Source: Asterias rubens (taxonomy: Eukaryota > Echinodermata > Asteroidea > Forcipulatida > Asteriidae). From it: 64,000 bases of DNA. A program made the translations under genes and the position numbers. Below the pieces are notes generated by a model that ran no database searches, was not told the origin of the DNA, and saw only the letters and a list, made by a program, of their open reading frames with translations. The stretch lies in assembly GCF_902459465.1 (NCBI RefSeq), contig NC_047082.1, positions 5,022,001 through 5,086,000 on the forward strand, given 5' to 3'. Position 1 is the first letter of the stretch; every line of letters begins with the position of its first letter. Positions 1-12,514 of this stretch are shown in pieces.

Positions 1-560
1 CTGCCACACACCGGTACCCAACAATACTTAACCGTGTTTCATCGTTCAAAAGAATTATACAAAGCATACCAACTCGAGTCTCACACTTTGCAAACTTGGT
101 AACAAGTCCAAATGCTAAAGGTGTTTAAAAGGACAAACCAGCTTACCGCATTTCCTAAAAAGTTTCTTACAATTATTGGAGTGTGTTTGCAGAAAGTGGT
201 CGTGTTCTGCTGGGCTCACACTTACTAGCTACAATAACTGATTACATACACGACAATCGTCTTCATTGTGCTTTCATGAGTTCCGTGTAAAAAAACAAAA
301 AACAAGGAATGGAATTTGAACCCAAGACCTTTGCACTACAGCCAGCCCGGCTAGAGGCAATCGAATCATGTGTTGGCAGCGGCTACTGCAACGACGCAAG
401 ATTAGCCTTCACTAAATCGTTGTGTATAGTGGTTCAAGAACTGCTCTAGCAATACAAAGGTTCTGTGCTCGAATACCACCCGAGTGATTTGCCTTTGATG
501 TTTTTCACAGAACTCGGTGTAAAAACCAAACAACATTCTTTATTTTCGATGCAAAATTAA

Positions 561-1060
561 CAAAGGCACTGGACACTTTTTGGTAATTACTCAAAATAGT
601 TGTTAGCACAAAAACTTACTTGGTAACGAGAAGTAGATAACTGTTGTAGTACAAAACATTGTTTGAAACAAATCCCTCTGAAGTAACGTAGTTTTGAGAA
701 AGAGGTAATTTCTCACTCAGACAACTAAAGACTTCAGGCATCTGAAAGCAAACAAAATTCTCTTGCAACTTTGATGACCAAATCCATATTAATTTCACAG
801 ATTTGTTGTTTTATGTATTGTTGGGATACATCAAGTGAGAATACTAATCTATTACAATATTACCAAAGGTGTCCAGGGGTGGATTTCACAAATGTAGTTC
901 TAACTTGGGACTAGTCCTAGGCAATGCTAAGAGATAGGACCAGTCCTAAGTTAGAATCAGTAGATCATCCTAACTTAGGACCAGTCCTATCTCTTAGCAT
1001 TGCCTAGGACTAGTCCCAAGTTAGGACTACCTTTGTGAAATCCACCCCAGTGCCTTTAAA
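561..1060. repeat. Foldback repeat family A, with nested palindrome
   Basis: Ends AAAGGCACTGGACACTTTTT and AGTGCCTTTAAA; a 173-bp near-perfect palindrome (876-1048, GGGGTGGATTTCACAAATGT arms) sits inside. Nothing else is recognised in 1-1142. Confidence 0.8.
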
Positions 1061-1142
1061 TCAATCACCCTTTTTTCGAGCCTAATGTGCCTACATTTAT
1101 TAAACATGATTCTACAACTTACAATTCTTATTATTCTTATAG

Positions 1143-1256
1143 GACCTCGTCAAAGATTTGAAGAGTGAGTTAGGAGGTAACTTCGAGGACGCCATATTGG
1201 CAATGATGGATCTACCAGGAGTGTTTGATGCAAGGTGTCTCAAGAAAGCCATGAAG
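1143..1256 (+). CDS. Annexin exon a (second half of repeat I)
   Basis: 38 codons beginning [18 protein letters not shown], the highly conserved second half of an annexin repeat, ending KKAMK. Acceptor AG at 1141-1142, donor GT at 1257, phase 0 at both ends. Confidence 0.93.
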
Positions 1257-4200
1257 GTATCATTAGTTTACAAAACAATAGGCCTAAGTGGAATAAGTTC
1301 CTATTGCCCTAATTTGGCCAACACTTCTAAAGCCTTCATGTCTTGTTTTGAGTGCTGGTTAAAAAAGTGTTAATTTTTAAATTAGTTTAAAGTCACCTGG
1401 AAGTGGTATTTTGTCAAAATAAAGCTTTTGTCACTAAAATATGTGTTTTGATGAGTGGAATATAAATAAACAATTAACTAAGGTTTAAAAAAAATAGTTT
1501 CCATGTTATTTACAAATTTGGAAATAAGCCCGACCCGAGAGGGCGCTGTTCGTGACGTCAATCGAGGCGCGATTAATCGCATGCTGTGCCAACACAAGAT
1601 AGTGACACTTGGCGCAAGCTAAAAACGTGCCCTCAAAGTTGAAACAATACCTGATTTTTTTCACATCAGGCAAATGCTCCTTTACGTTCGTCACGTCTTT
1701 CGCGGGTACCTTCTTCGACTTCCTACTAGCTGGACAATTGTTGGGATGGCGTCATGTTTTAGAAAAGAACTGTTCTCTTCATGTCAAAATGTGTAGTGTA
1801 TTCCGGATTCTCGAAGCACGACGGCTCGAAGTGTTTGCTGCACAGCGTTGGAAAAGACGTCGGACCGGACCGGGCACTGTAATTCAGCATTGTCGACTGT
1901 ATCAAAGAGACCGCCAACTGCAGACTATTCATTGTTCTTGTGTGACATTGAATTCGCGGTTTTTAATTCTTGTTCACTCTCTAACCGTGTATTGTTTTTG
2001 TTGCTGGTTTAGGGGCTTGGTACCGATGAGTCTGTCTTAGTGGAGATCATGTGCACACGATCAAATGCGGTAGGTAATATGTTTTTTAAAAGTCATTTTG
2101 TTGTTGGTCAAGACACAAACGTGTAAGCGGTTCTAAAAAATTCCACAATGACCGTGCATGCGTATCAGGCCTACAATCCTTGGCCAAAACAAACCCTCTT
2201 TAACTGATCCAGAAGTAACCGCGTATTGTAAAAGCCAACGTTGACCGGGCGACCGTAGACAACTGTGGGGCGACCAGGGACAACAGGTTTTGGTTTTACA
2301 CATACACCGATGTGTTAGCACTGTTAACTCAGTACTTACCCGAGTCCTGTGAAAAAAATGTCACAGGCATGTTACTCAGGTGGGATTCGAATATGAATAT
2401 GGTTGGAAAGATGTAGAAATTATCCACAAAATATGCCTTCACCCAATACGTGGTTTTCTTTTCTCTTTGTGAATAAACACTGCAGCGTGTCCCTTTAATT
2501 TCTCACATTTTTTGGAACCTTTGGTTTTATAACATGAAGGAAATAAAGTGCCACACGATAGCCGAGGATAATTCTTGATTTTGATTTTTGTGTGTGTAGC
2601 AAATTCAAGCCATCAAGAAAGCTTACAAAGCCGGTAAGTTATCTTTCAACACTCGAAATAATAAACCCTACACTAACATCTGAACGATCAATTACCATCA
2701 AGGCTCCAATATTCATATTTAAGCATTTTTTTATTTATAGATTTGCCTCATTTTGAATAAGCAATCTATACTTTTTAAACATTCATGTTCCATGTTGTTT
2801 TAAAATTGCATCTGAATGACCAATTACCTTTAATGTTCCAACATTCATATTTTACAATGTTTTCGATGTGCATCATTCTGAGTGAGCAATCTATACTTTT
2901 GACACATTCATATTCCATGTTGTTTCCAATGTAGGTTTTGACAAAGATTTGGAGGGTGCGCTCGAAAGTGAAACCAGTGGTGACTTCAAAAGGGTTCTGA
3001 TTGGTCTATGCGCGGTAGGTACACATTGCAAGGAAGCATCATCTACTTGTATGGGGGACGATTTCACAAAGATCATAGACCGTGTCTGAATTAGCGGCTA
3101 CAGCTGCGGCTCTGGCTAGATTTCCGCGTCATCATGCGTTGAATGTGTATTACGTCCTTAGCAACACCCTTAGCAACAGCCGTAGCCGTAGATGTAGACG
3201 CTTATTCTCATACTGCCTTAGATTGATTTTAAAGGCAGTGGTTGGTGGTTGGTATGGTATCGTACTGGTTTAAAGGCAGTGGACACTATTGGTAATTACT
3301 CAAAATAATTATTAGCATAAAACCTTTCTTTGTAAACGAGTAATGGTGAGAGGTTGATAGTATAAAACATTGTGACAAACGCCTCCCTCTGAAGTGACTT
3401 AGTTTTTGAGAGAGAAGTAATTTTCCACGAATTTGATTTCGAGACCTCAAAAGTAGAATTTGAGGTCTCGAAATCTAGCATCTGCCATCACACAACTTCG
3501 TGTGACAAGGGTGTTTTTTCTTTCACCATTGTCTCGTAACTTCGATGACCAATTGAGCTCAAATTTTCACAGGTTGGTTATTTCATGCATATGTTTAGAT
3601 ACACCAAGTGAGAAGACTAATTACCAATAGTGTCCAGTGTCTTTAACTGTGAATCGTTCCTTATTGCCAAGAGTAGGCCTGATGGCATAACACAAATCAC
3701 TATGATAACACTGACAACACATCTACATATGAATCGTATTGCTTTGTGAAATTGAGCCCAGATTTCATAAGATAATTATACAAACACTCCAATCAGTTGA
3801 AATAAGTGTCAGGACAACGCAAAATGTTGTATGTGCAGTGTATGAAACGGCAGTACAAAATGTATCCATAATATTTCCTGTTTCTCCTCTGTAGGCTGGA
3901 AGAGATGAGAGCCCCGATGTTGATGATAGCAAGGTTGCTGAAGACGCTAAGGCACTCGAGGAAGTAAGAGAACTTAATCTTACACTTACTTAAACACCCC
4001 GTGTTCGCCGCTGCGTTTATTGGGGAACAAAATGGCTTCTTATCGCAAATTGTCGTAACTCTCCCAACATACGGCTCTGGAAATTAGCCTTAGAAATAAA
4101 GCGCCCTCAAGCGGTCAAATACGATCAATTGGTAGTAGTTTTTGTGTAAGTTATTTCTTATATTCCCGCACACTCGATTAACGGTGCTATTTTATAATGA

Positions 4201-7200
4201 CAGGCTGCTCAAGGAATGGGAACAGACGAGTCGGAGTTTCAACGCATTATTGTTACAAGAAGTCCAGTCCATCTCAGAGCAGTCTTCTCAGCTTTTGAAG
4301 AGGTAACTTTGTATTATGACATTGGCCCACTTTTTTAGCGCTGCGGTCAGCAAATATCCGTGCTAACTGCAGTGGAAAATTTGCTTAAGCGTATTGAAGC
4401 GTATTTCACAGGCGAGCAAGAAAATTAGGCGGCAATCTTACGCGTTCACCGGAAGGTTTGGCTCGCCCCTAGCGCCTTGCCTTAACCAAAGGCGCTGGGA
4501 TGGGCAAACCTATTAAGCACGCTCATTTGTTAAGGCAAGGCGCTGCTCAGTCCCATCATGCGTCACGCCCACACTGCTATAAACTGCACGCATGACATAC
4601 TTCCTGGACAAGAATCTGTGCGAGCGAACAGAAGGTTAGCATATACATATAGCATAAATCGGCCGTTAAGCAGCTCTATGAAATTTGACCACGAAAAAAA
4701 CCTAAAACTCGATTTTTAGAATATCTAATATATGGATTGTCTTTTTTACTCTTATCTGTTCCAAGACAACCTCCGTTTATATGTATTGTCCTCTGAATTA
4801 AACAACCGCACAAATACTTTTTTAAGCACGACAAATTATCCCGTTATATCATTATAAGATTTTCACCTGAGATCAAGTTGCCCTTCTTCTCATCTCCTTG
4901 TACCTCTCTCTCTGCCCCCCCCCCCCACCGCACACCTCTGCTGTCAATCCTCAGCTGACGGTTTTTATTAACAAGTTTGTATTAATTACGTGATTTTCTT
5001 TCATTTGGGAGATAAAGAAGACAGGTTTCTAATGAACAAACTCTACTTGGCAATTAGATATACATCTGGATTACAACAAACCAAATATAACATTCTGGTT
5101 ACTGTGTGCTGTTAGACACACATTCTGAAAACACCACACCTTGAATCTAGTGCACTTCGTAAGTAGTAACAGTTGTTTTTTGATGAAGAGCTAGTGTTTA
5201 GTGAATTAATTTTTAATTCATCTTGTTTTCCTTACTAGTCCACAGGTAAATCCATCGAGGATGTAATAAAGAGCGAGATGACTGGCAGCCTCGAGAAGGC
5301 GTATTTGACTATCGGTAAACAACTCTCTTTTTATGATATTCCCTGTATCTGTTAGCATTGTTTGTTAGTTAGGCCGATGGGTGGGTTCTAATGCAAACAT
5401 TGAGTGCAATGACTTTCTGGTTTTCTGTGCACCTGTTTATTTTGGGGTGCTTTAATGGGGTGCTGTTTATAAATTTTCTTTTATTTTCTATTTTAATATT
5501 TTAATTGTATATTGTATTTTACTATTGTGCGTCATTAGACGCGAATAAAGAATCATGAACGGAACATAGCTGATCATTCTCCCCTTCAACCCAGACATTA
5601 AAAATATTTCTCAACTCCTTCCTCTTTTCTTTTTCTGTCTAGCTTTATTCTAGATTCCATGTGAAGCGCTTTGATCTTGTTCCAGGCGTTGTGATCATTA
5701 ACCGTTCTGATTTTTGACGAGTTAAAAACTTTGCGAAAACTTCGGCGAATTCCAAATTGGTGTTTATTTCAATAAACAGCCGTCGATTTCACCAAACTTA
5801 TGATTCATCTTAGGACTTAACCCGAGTTCAGTTCCGTATCCGAAGACGTTAGGACGCATTGAACCCATCCTAAGTTAGGACGGGTAACTCGTCCTAACTC
5901 AAGATAGGATTAATCCACGCGTATCGTGAAATCGGCTGCAGCTCTTCAATTTAAAAAAATCGTATAAAATGTATTGCAATTGTCAAAAGATCCCTTGAAA
6001 ATTATAAACAACTCTATCAGAGAGCTACATGTATTGGTGTTATTATGAATCAGACAATGAGTTATCAGATACTGACATTAATTAGTTTATAATTGACGGC
6101 TTGATTTCTCTTTCAGTTGGTTTTTCTTTCGCGCCCAATGGAGTTTTTTGCTGATCAGTTAATGAGAGCCAGTAAGGTTTTATAATTGACGGCTTGATTT
6201 CTCTTTCAGTTGGTTTCTTTTCGCGCCCAATGGAGTTTTTTGCTGATCAGTTAATGAGAGCAATGAAGGGATTGGGCACAGACGAAGACCATCTTATTCG
6301 AGTTATTGTGTCACGCTCAGAGGTAAATAACACAAACAACAACAACAACAACTGTTCCAACAATATGTGGAATCAAACTCACTTAGATGCCAGTGCGTTA
6401 AGATAAGACAAAGCGTTTTATCAAACACTCTGCAAAAACGGGGTGTTAAAATTAACATAGGTGAATTGTCACATTATAGATACCGACAACGGAATTACAA
6501 TTTACACCGTAGGGTTTTTAAATAACACGAATCAGGCCTGCTTCTTCATGGAGGCAACGAAAGCGATTGCCTCCATGCCCCCTGGTCATTGCCGTTGTGC
6601 CCTTGAAAAGCCCCCGTAGAAACTTTAATGTTATCGTTGGAGGGTGCCAATTATACTAAGAAGAAAATACCTTTGTACCCTTGCCCTTTCAAAAACGAAG
6701 CATACAGGCCTGACTAAATTTTGATTCTTTCGTTGCTATCAACGGTACAACACCAATGGTGTCAATTTTAACACCCCAATGTTTGCAATATAGGGTGCGT
6801 TCGTTTAGCTTCCCCGGGTCGACCCCGGTTTGTGGCGCTTTTTTTTTCCAGGACGAACGTGTGCAGATAATTACCCACGGTTTACTGGGAAAAAACCCCG
6901 CCACACACCGGGGTCTACCCAGGGACGCTAAACGAACGCACCCCTAGTAGTAAGATTATTCCGGTGTCGCAAGGCACTGCAGCTGGTGCCGGTGTGGCAG
7001 GAGACTGTGTCCCATGCGGAGATGCTGTTCCCCCTATAGCGCCCTCTTTTGAATCTTCCTCTTTCAGCCCACGTTCATTTCCTATGTGGGACAGAATCGC
7101 CGGCGGACACGTTTCCCCTGGACACCGATGTTGTTGTATTTCTTGTCCAAAATTCGGGTATAATTTCTTCAATGGAGTCCTCAGATTTATTTGGATTATA

Positions 7201-7616
7201 GGCAATGATTTTTTAGCATAGTAAGCTCTGATACTGAACTTGATGATAAATCATTGCTGTACATTATCAACTTGAACACAACTAAGAAAGGTTTTCAGTA
7301 ACATCATGTGATATCTCTCGTTGAGTTGTGTAGGTTCTGAGAAGAACCGGTGGTTTCGACTATTCAATGTTTCGATTTAAATGGTGTTATCGAAAATCTC
7401 TCTTCTTAGTCATATTTTCAACTATGCAAAAATTCAAATCTTACTTAACTTGAACACAATTTACATGCTTTTGATTTGACTTTGTTTTGTAGACTGATCT
7501 CCGGGCGATCAAGGCAGCTTTTGGCTTGAAGTACGGCAAGACTCTGGCAAGAAGCCATTGTCAGTGAATGCGGAGGGGACTTCCGCAATGTTCTAGTCAC
7601 CCTCGCAACAGCTTAA
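1143..7616 (+). CDS. Annexin, 5'-partial, nine exons
   Basis: Annexins are cytosolic proteins that bind acidic phospholipid membranes when calcium is present. Nine exons (1143-1256, 2013-2069, 2600-2633, 2935-3014, 3895-3963, 4204-4302, 5239-5314, 6210-6322, 7493-7567 or -7616) join with GT/AG borders and consistent phases. They encode the second half of annexin repeat I and all of repeats II, III and IV. Type II calcium-site motifs are visible: GLGTDE (repeat II), GMGTDE (III) and GLGTDE (IV). The initiator and the first half of repeat I are not in the window, so the gene starts further left. A single-base insertion near 7549 shifts the last exon: the frame as written stops at 7565-7567, while the alternative frame would run to the TAA at 7614-7616 and keep the usual annexin C-terminus. 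The subfamily cannot be decided without the N-terminus. It is convergent with the phosphatase gene. Confidence 0.93.
1391..1880. mobile_element. THAP-type DNA transposon relic, truncated
   Basis: Begins with the terminus AGTCACCTGGAAGTGG shared with the elements at 15775 and 46849. On the minus strand at about 1792-1850 it encodes [20 protein letters not shown], the C-terminal half of a THAP zinc finger. The other terminus is missing. It fills an annexin intron. Confidence 0.75.
2013..2069 (+). CDS. Annexin exon b (repeat II calcium loop)
   Basis: 19 codons starting [13 protein letters not shown], the type II calcium-binding loop. Phase 0/0, acceptor AG at 2011-2012, donor GT at 2070. It lies just downstream of a transposon relic that fills the preceding intron. 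Confidence 0.92.
2600..2633 (+). CDS. Annexin exon c
   Basis: 34 nt encoding [11 protein letters not shown] plus one base of a split Gly codon. The acceptor follows a GT-rich tract ending TAG; the donor is GTAAGT. Confidence 0.9.
2935..3014 (+). CDS. Annexin exon d (end of repeat II)
   Basis: 80 nt encoding the second half of repeat II ([17 protein letters not shown]...). It contains the acidic residues expected to cap the repeat II calcium site. Donor GTAGGT. Confidence 0.92.
3272..3646. repeat. Foldback repeat family A
   Basis: Ends AAAGGCAGTGGACACTATTG and CCAATAGTGTCCAGTGTCTTT, with a short internal palindrome around TTTCGAGACCTCAAA. MITE-like, about 375 bp, in an annexin intron. Confidence 0.85.
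3895..3963 (+). CDS. Annexin exon e (II-III linker)
   Basis: 23 codons, [19 protein letters not shown]..., the annexin linker between repeats II and III and the first helix of III. Phase 0/0, donor GTAAGA. Confidence 0.92.
4204..4302 (+). CDS. Annexin exon f (repeat III calcium loop)
   Basis: 33 codons, [20 protein letters not shown]..., the repeat III calcium loop and following helices. Acceptor CAG at 4201-4203, donor GTAACT. Confidence 0.93.
5239..5314 (+). CDS. Annexin exon g (repeat III C-terminal half)
   Basis: 76 nt encoding [20 protein letters not shown] and the following YLTI, plus one base of a split Val codon. Acceptor CTAG at 5235-5238, donor GTAAAC. Confidence 0.9.
5780..5935. 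repeat. Foldback repeat family D
   Basis: Arms begin CCGTCGATTTCACCAAACTT and end CGTGAAATCGGCTGC, with inner TCCTAACTTAGGA-type repeats. Confidence 0.65.
6086..6169 (+). repeat. Partial tandem duplicate of annexin exon h acceptor
   Basis: About 84 bp (intron tail, CAG acceptor at 6114-6116 and about 53 bp of exon) is repeated 92 bp downstream at 6178-6262. This upstream copy has one extra T in the exon part. Splicing to it would read into TGA within about 12 codons, and it lacks the GLGTDE part and the true donor. Confidence 0.9.
6210..6322 (+). CDS. Annexin exon h (repeat IV calcium loop)
   Basis: 113 nt encoding [20 protein letters not shown] then [13 protein letters not shown]..., the start of repeat IV. 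Acceptor CAG at 6207-6209, donor GTAAAT. A frameshifted partial copy of its acceptor and first 50 or so bases lies 92 bp upstream. Confidence 0.92.
6793..6943. repeat. Foldback repeat family C
   Basis: GGGTGCGTTCGTTTAGCTTC at the left and GCTAAACGAACGCACCC at the right, with an inner GTCGACCCCGG inverted pair. Confidence 0.85.
7493..7616 (+). CDS. Annexin last exon, frameshifted
   Basis: Starts [19 protein letters not shown] in frame with the previous exon. One extra A at about 7549-7550 then breaks the frame. As written, translation stops at TGA 7565-7567. In the +1 frame the expected annexin ending ([15 protein letters not shown]) is intact up to TAA at 7614-7616. Either an assembly or sequencing error or a real truncation of repeat IV would explain this. 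Confidence 0.85.
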
Positions 7617-7740
7617 ACACCCACCGAGCATTTACTGAACCATTACAGCAACTGATTGTGATAAATCGCATGAAAATCAAACTATGAAGTTGACTTAAAA
7701 ATACACTTTCGAAGGGGCTCAACATAATGTTTCATTGGCT

Positions 7741-8206
7741 CGATTTCACCAAGAGTCAGGACCAGTCCTTACTTAGTAGTATGTTCTAGCCATAGAGCTA
7801 TAAATCAATATATATAGCTCTATGGTCCTAGCAGATATTCAAAACTTCAGGCCAGTCCTAAGTTAGGAAGAGTAACTCGTACCAACTCGAGATAAGAGTC
7901 CTAACTTAGGACTATGTCCTTGGAGATATTTCAAACTTAAGGCAAGTCCTAAGTTGGGAAGAGTAATTCGTTCTATCTCGAGATAAGACTAGTCCTAACT
8001 TAGGACTACGTCCTAGAAGATGTTTTAAACTTAAGGGAAGTCCTAAGTTAGGAAGAGTAATTCGTTCTATCTCGAGATAAGACTAGTCCTAACTTAGGAC
8101 TACGTCCTAGAAGATGTTTTAAACTTAAGGGAAGTCCTAAGTTAGGAAGAGTAACTCTTCCTAACTCGAAATAATACTAGTCCGAACTCTTTATGAAATC
8201 AACCCC
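7741..8206. repeat. Foldback repeat family D, tandem units
   Basis: CGATTTCACCAAGAGTCAGG at the left, CTCTTTATGAAATCAACCCC at the right; inside are about four ~93-bp units around TCCTAAGTTAGGAAGAGTAA. Confidence 0.75.
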
Positions 8207-8875
8207 AAGGCTCGATTTTAATCTTAAGATGAGTTGTCAATATTACCATGTTTGATTAGTAGTTTTAAGATTGATAAACATTTAAGATCAATCTTAACTC
8301 TTTGCAAAATCGGGTAGACCTAAGGCAGTCCATAGGTGCAGCTACTTCTCGTGATTTTAGGAAATGGTACATGCAGTATGACAACACTTGGTTAACACTT
8401 TGAAAGCAGCAATTGTTTGTATATGATTTAATTGCTGAGATTAATTGTGCCTCACCGTAAATCAATATCTTCAATATTCTTAGATTTGTTGTCTTATTCT
8501 GTTGGTGTTTTGATGTGAAATAATTGTCAAATGTAAGATTTTAAAGATTAAATGATACTGTACAATGTGTAACTATTCGGTACCAGACGTGCCTGTTTGT
8601 TTTGTGTTATAGAGACCAGGGTTAACAATCATCACAACCGTCCAAATAGCCAACATATGGAAAGTGAGAAGTCTAAAGTTTAGGTGCTGACGTTTTGTAT
8701 CAAGTTTTGTAGCCTTTTCATTTTCAAAATGGCAGTCATTTTGCTCAAAAGTGTTACCAATAATCATTCACACGATGATGCATAACTCGGGAAGTAAGAG
8801 TTCTACAATCGTTTTCTTTGAATCTATACTGATGATTGAAGAGTTTAACCTTTGAAAAGAAAACAAATTCACAAG

Positions 8876-9075
8876 TGGGAGTCAAAAATTTGACTCCCCT
8901 AAATGGCCAACCGTGTTTGTCGATGAGGTAAGAGCAAAAACCACGCAGTTTCGAGTGATAGTGGATCATTGTATTCTACTTTCAAAATATCTTTGTAATC
9001 ATAATGCATTCTATAACAAATGTTACAAACGCTTTTCAACGACCAACTCGACCAATCCAAGGCAACAACAAAACA
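8876..9075. repeat. Family B repeat, single arm
   Basis: GGAGTCAAAAATTTGACTCC core followed by GACCAACTCGACCAATCCAA; one half of the family B foldback. Confidence 0.7.
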
Positions 9076-10880
9076 TTCATAATGGGTTTTTCGTTTGGCC
9101 TGTTGCTGGGGCAACAGCGGCGTTCATGGGGGTTGAGCTGATGTTATCATAATACAAAAATACAAAACAATAAAATACTTATTTTAATACATGTTTTTTT
9201 CTTTATTAGTTAAGACAGTTGCTGATACAAGTACAACGATGCAAAAAGTGCTAAACAGGTACAGCCTGTAAGCACAAAACTTGAAAAGCACCCACAAAAC
9301 ATTGGTTGGCAAAAACAGAACCAGCTATTATTCCATAAAGTTTACAATGGTAGAACTGGTGCGACCAACTTCCATATTATTTGCTTCATTTTCTCAGCAG
9401 TATTTTCTGCACTTTTATGAAATTGGGCCATTATAAGTTGGAACCCTTTGCAAATGCACTGCTGTGCGGCGTTCCTAAAAATAATGCAATGACAAACAAA
9501 GTGTATATTGGCCTACATAATCTGCTTTACATTATGTTCCATTTCCATAAAATGACAAATTACAAGAATATAATAACTTAATTTCCGAGTAGCTAAAATA
9601 CTGAAGGTATAACATGTACTTAAATCGTTACTTTATACTGTGTTTTAGTATATGAATCAGTAACATGAACCAATAACAAACCAACAGGGTCAAAGTTCAC
9701 GGCTCCTTCTGTCACCCCGAATAATTATATCAACCCACCAACACCTCTCAGTCACAACAAACATGGCGGATGTAATAAATTGACAAGGAACCAACCCATA
9801 AAACTGGTACAATTTTATTTTAATTTGTTTGCAAATTTTCAAGCCAATAGTCATAAAGTGTCACTGGATTGGACAGCGCCATCATTTATACACCAGTACT
9901 TTTGGGTTGCATTTGAATTCCTGCTCAATAAAATCCACGCTTTCAGTCAATAAGACATAGACTTGTTATAAAAACTTATGATAACAAACACTATGATTCA
10001 GGTTATTTAAAATTGCTTAATTCGAATGTTTAGCCCGTTAAAATTAGTGTTTCAATTAACTTATTAAAATTAGTTCTAAAGTAGCCATCAAAAGGCTATT
10101 TTTTTAAGTTTCCTTCTAATTAAAACGACTCAATTGAGAACATTTTAAGTACAAAGCATGATTACATATAGCATGCCCAAACATGCGCGACATTATTTAT
10201 TGTTATTAAACAATTCCTTAAATAGTAAGAGCTATTACAACCAACAGTTGTGAAATATATCCTACTTTCTTGGTACGATGTGATGCTCGCAAATGCAGTT
10301 AGACTAGCAGTTTTATTTGCAACCTTAATATAAAACGGTTTGATTAAAATAGTACACTTTAATACAAAGTAAAAATTGCTTTAAAAGTACGATTCAAATG
10401 ATTTAGCTGACCTATTGTTGGATTCTGACTTAGCATGTACGTACAACCAGTTGTTACTTTTAACTCTATATATTCGTGCTATGAGTGCCTGATATTGACC
10501 TCGTTAGTATGCACGTCAGACATCGAAAGTATGGTGTGCAAAAGCAGCAAATTTTATCAAAGCTTTTGATCTTTGAGTTGTCTATCCGAGTCCAAGTAAC
10601 CATACAAAACAAATATAATAACTCTATCATATAATTGCAAACTCATCGTTGGTTTATCAAAAAAAAAAAAAACAGCAAAATGTGAGGTTTAGCTGGTTTA
10701 GTGTATTGAGCAGGTGTTATCATCATGCCTCATTTACATACATACATCTAAATATTTATAAAGCGCCTTTACATCAAGATCAAAGCACTGGAAAGAGCAA
10801 AACCAATGGAACTATAATTTAATACAACAAATTACATCTGATACAAGTGAGTTTTGAGAGATTTTTTGAACAATGTCAAA

Positions 10881-10946
10881 GAGTTACAATTTCTGATGCG
10901 TGGAGTTACAATTTCTGATGCGTGGAGTTACAATTTCTGATGCGTG
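10881..10946. repeat. 22-bp tandem triplicate
   Basis: GAGTTACAATTTCTGATGCG plus TG, three times in a row. Confidence 0.9.
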
Positions 10947-11148
10947 GGAGGTTGCTCCACATTCGCGGAGCAATACAGTCCAGTTGTGTGCACGATGAGT
11001 GTTCTGATGGTTAAGTGCTCGGTTAGGCGTGTGTTGTCGGAAGCTGACCGCAAGCTTGAGCATGGCGGTTGGTAGAGAGCAAGACAAGACGATATGTAGC
11101 CCGGTAACTAAAACGGTGAAAGTTTTGTAGCAATAAACTACAGATCTT

Positions 11149-11530
11149 AAAGGCAGTTGACACTATTGGTAATTGTCAAAGACTAGCCTTCACAGTTGTC
11201 GTATCTCAACATGCATAAAATAACAAACCTGTGAAAATTTGAGCTCAATCGGTCATCGAAGTTGCGAGATAATACTGAAAGAAAAAACACCATTGCCACC
11301 CGAAGTTGTGTGAGTTTAGATGATTGATTTCGAGACCACAAGTTCTAAATTTGAGGTCTCGAAATCAAATTCGTGGAAAATTACTTCTTTCTCGAAAACT
11401 ATGGCACTTCAGAGGGAGCCGTTTCTCACAATGTTTTATACCATCAACCTCTCCCCATTACTCGTCACCAGGAAAGGTTTTATGCTCATAATTATTTTGA
11501 GTAATTACCAATAGTGTCCACTGCCTTTAA
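11149..11530. repeat. Foldback repeat family A
   Basis: AAAGGCAGTTGACACTATTG to CAATAGTGTCCACTGCCTTT, reverse orientation relative to 3272. Confidence 0.85.
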
Positions 11531-12514
11531 TGCTCTGAATCTTCCTTTGAAGTTCGATCTTAACCTTGGAGTTCGCAGTCACGCCCATTCACAGCCTCAT
11601 ACTTTACACGTATTCATTCATTCCCATCTCCAAATCATACAACCAACCATTGACAGATTCATAACATTTTACGAACTTGTGAACTTTAAAATGAAAAACA
11701 GGTTCATATTCCCACTGCTGAAACCACTAAGCAAATGGTAAATTGAGGGTCACAAAACAATAATAAATTTCCCCGTTTTGAAAAACATTTCAGGTAAAGG
11801 GTAACATAGGCTAAAACATAGTCCGTACAAATTCTCTTAAATGAACTTGCAAACACTTCCAAAGATATTAGAGTGTGTGTCAATTTTGTGCCATCTACAG
11901 AGTGAGCCATTTCTGTCAAATGAATTTCCCGACTTAAACCCATTTGACACTTTCGATACAGAATAAAAAATAAAAGTTCACAGATTTAAAAATAATTTAC
12001 AGGGTTTAAAGAAGGTACTGGTGAAAAACTTCTCTTGAAATATTATTCCATGGAATTCTTTACTTTTTGAGAAAACATTAAAACAATATCAATTCTCGTT
12101 AGCGAGAATTACGGATTTATTTTAAACACATTTCATGACACGGCGAAACGTGCGGAAACAAGGGTGGGTTTCCCCGTTATTTTCTCCCGACTCCGATGAC
12201 CGATTGAGCCTAAATTTTTACAGGTTTGTTATTTTACATATAAATTGTGATACACGAAGTGTTGGCCTTGGACAATACTGTTTACCGAAAGTGTCCATTG
12301 GCTTTTAGAAATACATATCCAGTTATTAAACAAAATCGGTTAAAGTATTATCACTTCACAATATATAAAACACCCTCAACCTGCATAAAATGAATGCAAA
12401 TAAAAAAATTATATTTAAAATTTGACAGTCTTAGAAAGGAGACCGGTATTGATAATTTCCTGACTGCATCGTTTTGGTGCCAGCTTCCACAAGGAACCTG
12501 TTGATGGGGGGCTT

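Larger units (their letters stand above)
7617..12514. other. Convergent intergenic region, repeats only
   Basis: No gene recognised between the annexin end and the receptor stop. Holds a family D array (7741-8206, internal ~93-bp units), a single family B arm (8876-9075), a 22-bp triplicate (10881-10946), a family A element (11149-11530) and a related variant (about 12000-12308). The rest is AT-rich with no visible structure. Confidence 0.75.

Noticed and set aside
1..1142. Missing first half of annexin repeat I
   Set aside because: I looked for the first calcium loop (GxGTDE) and found none; the sequence is a family A repeat and anonymous DNA, so the exon must lie to the left.
1609..2040. 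143-codon plus-strand ORF
   Set aside because: Covers a transposon relic whose meaningful frame (THAP fragment) is on the other strand, and runs into annexin exon b.
11320..11514. Short ORFs with MIDFETTSSKFEVSKSN-type starts (also near 3296, 12936, 22945)
   Set aside because: The same peptide recurs because it is the centre of the family A foldback; no start context or domain.
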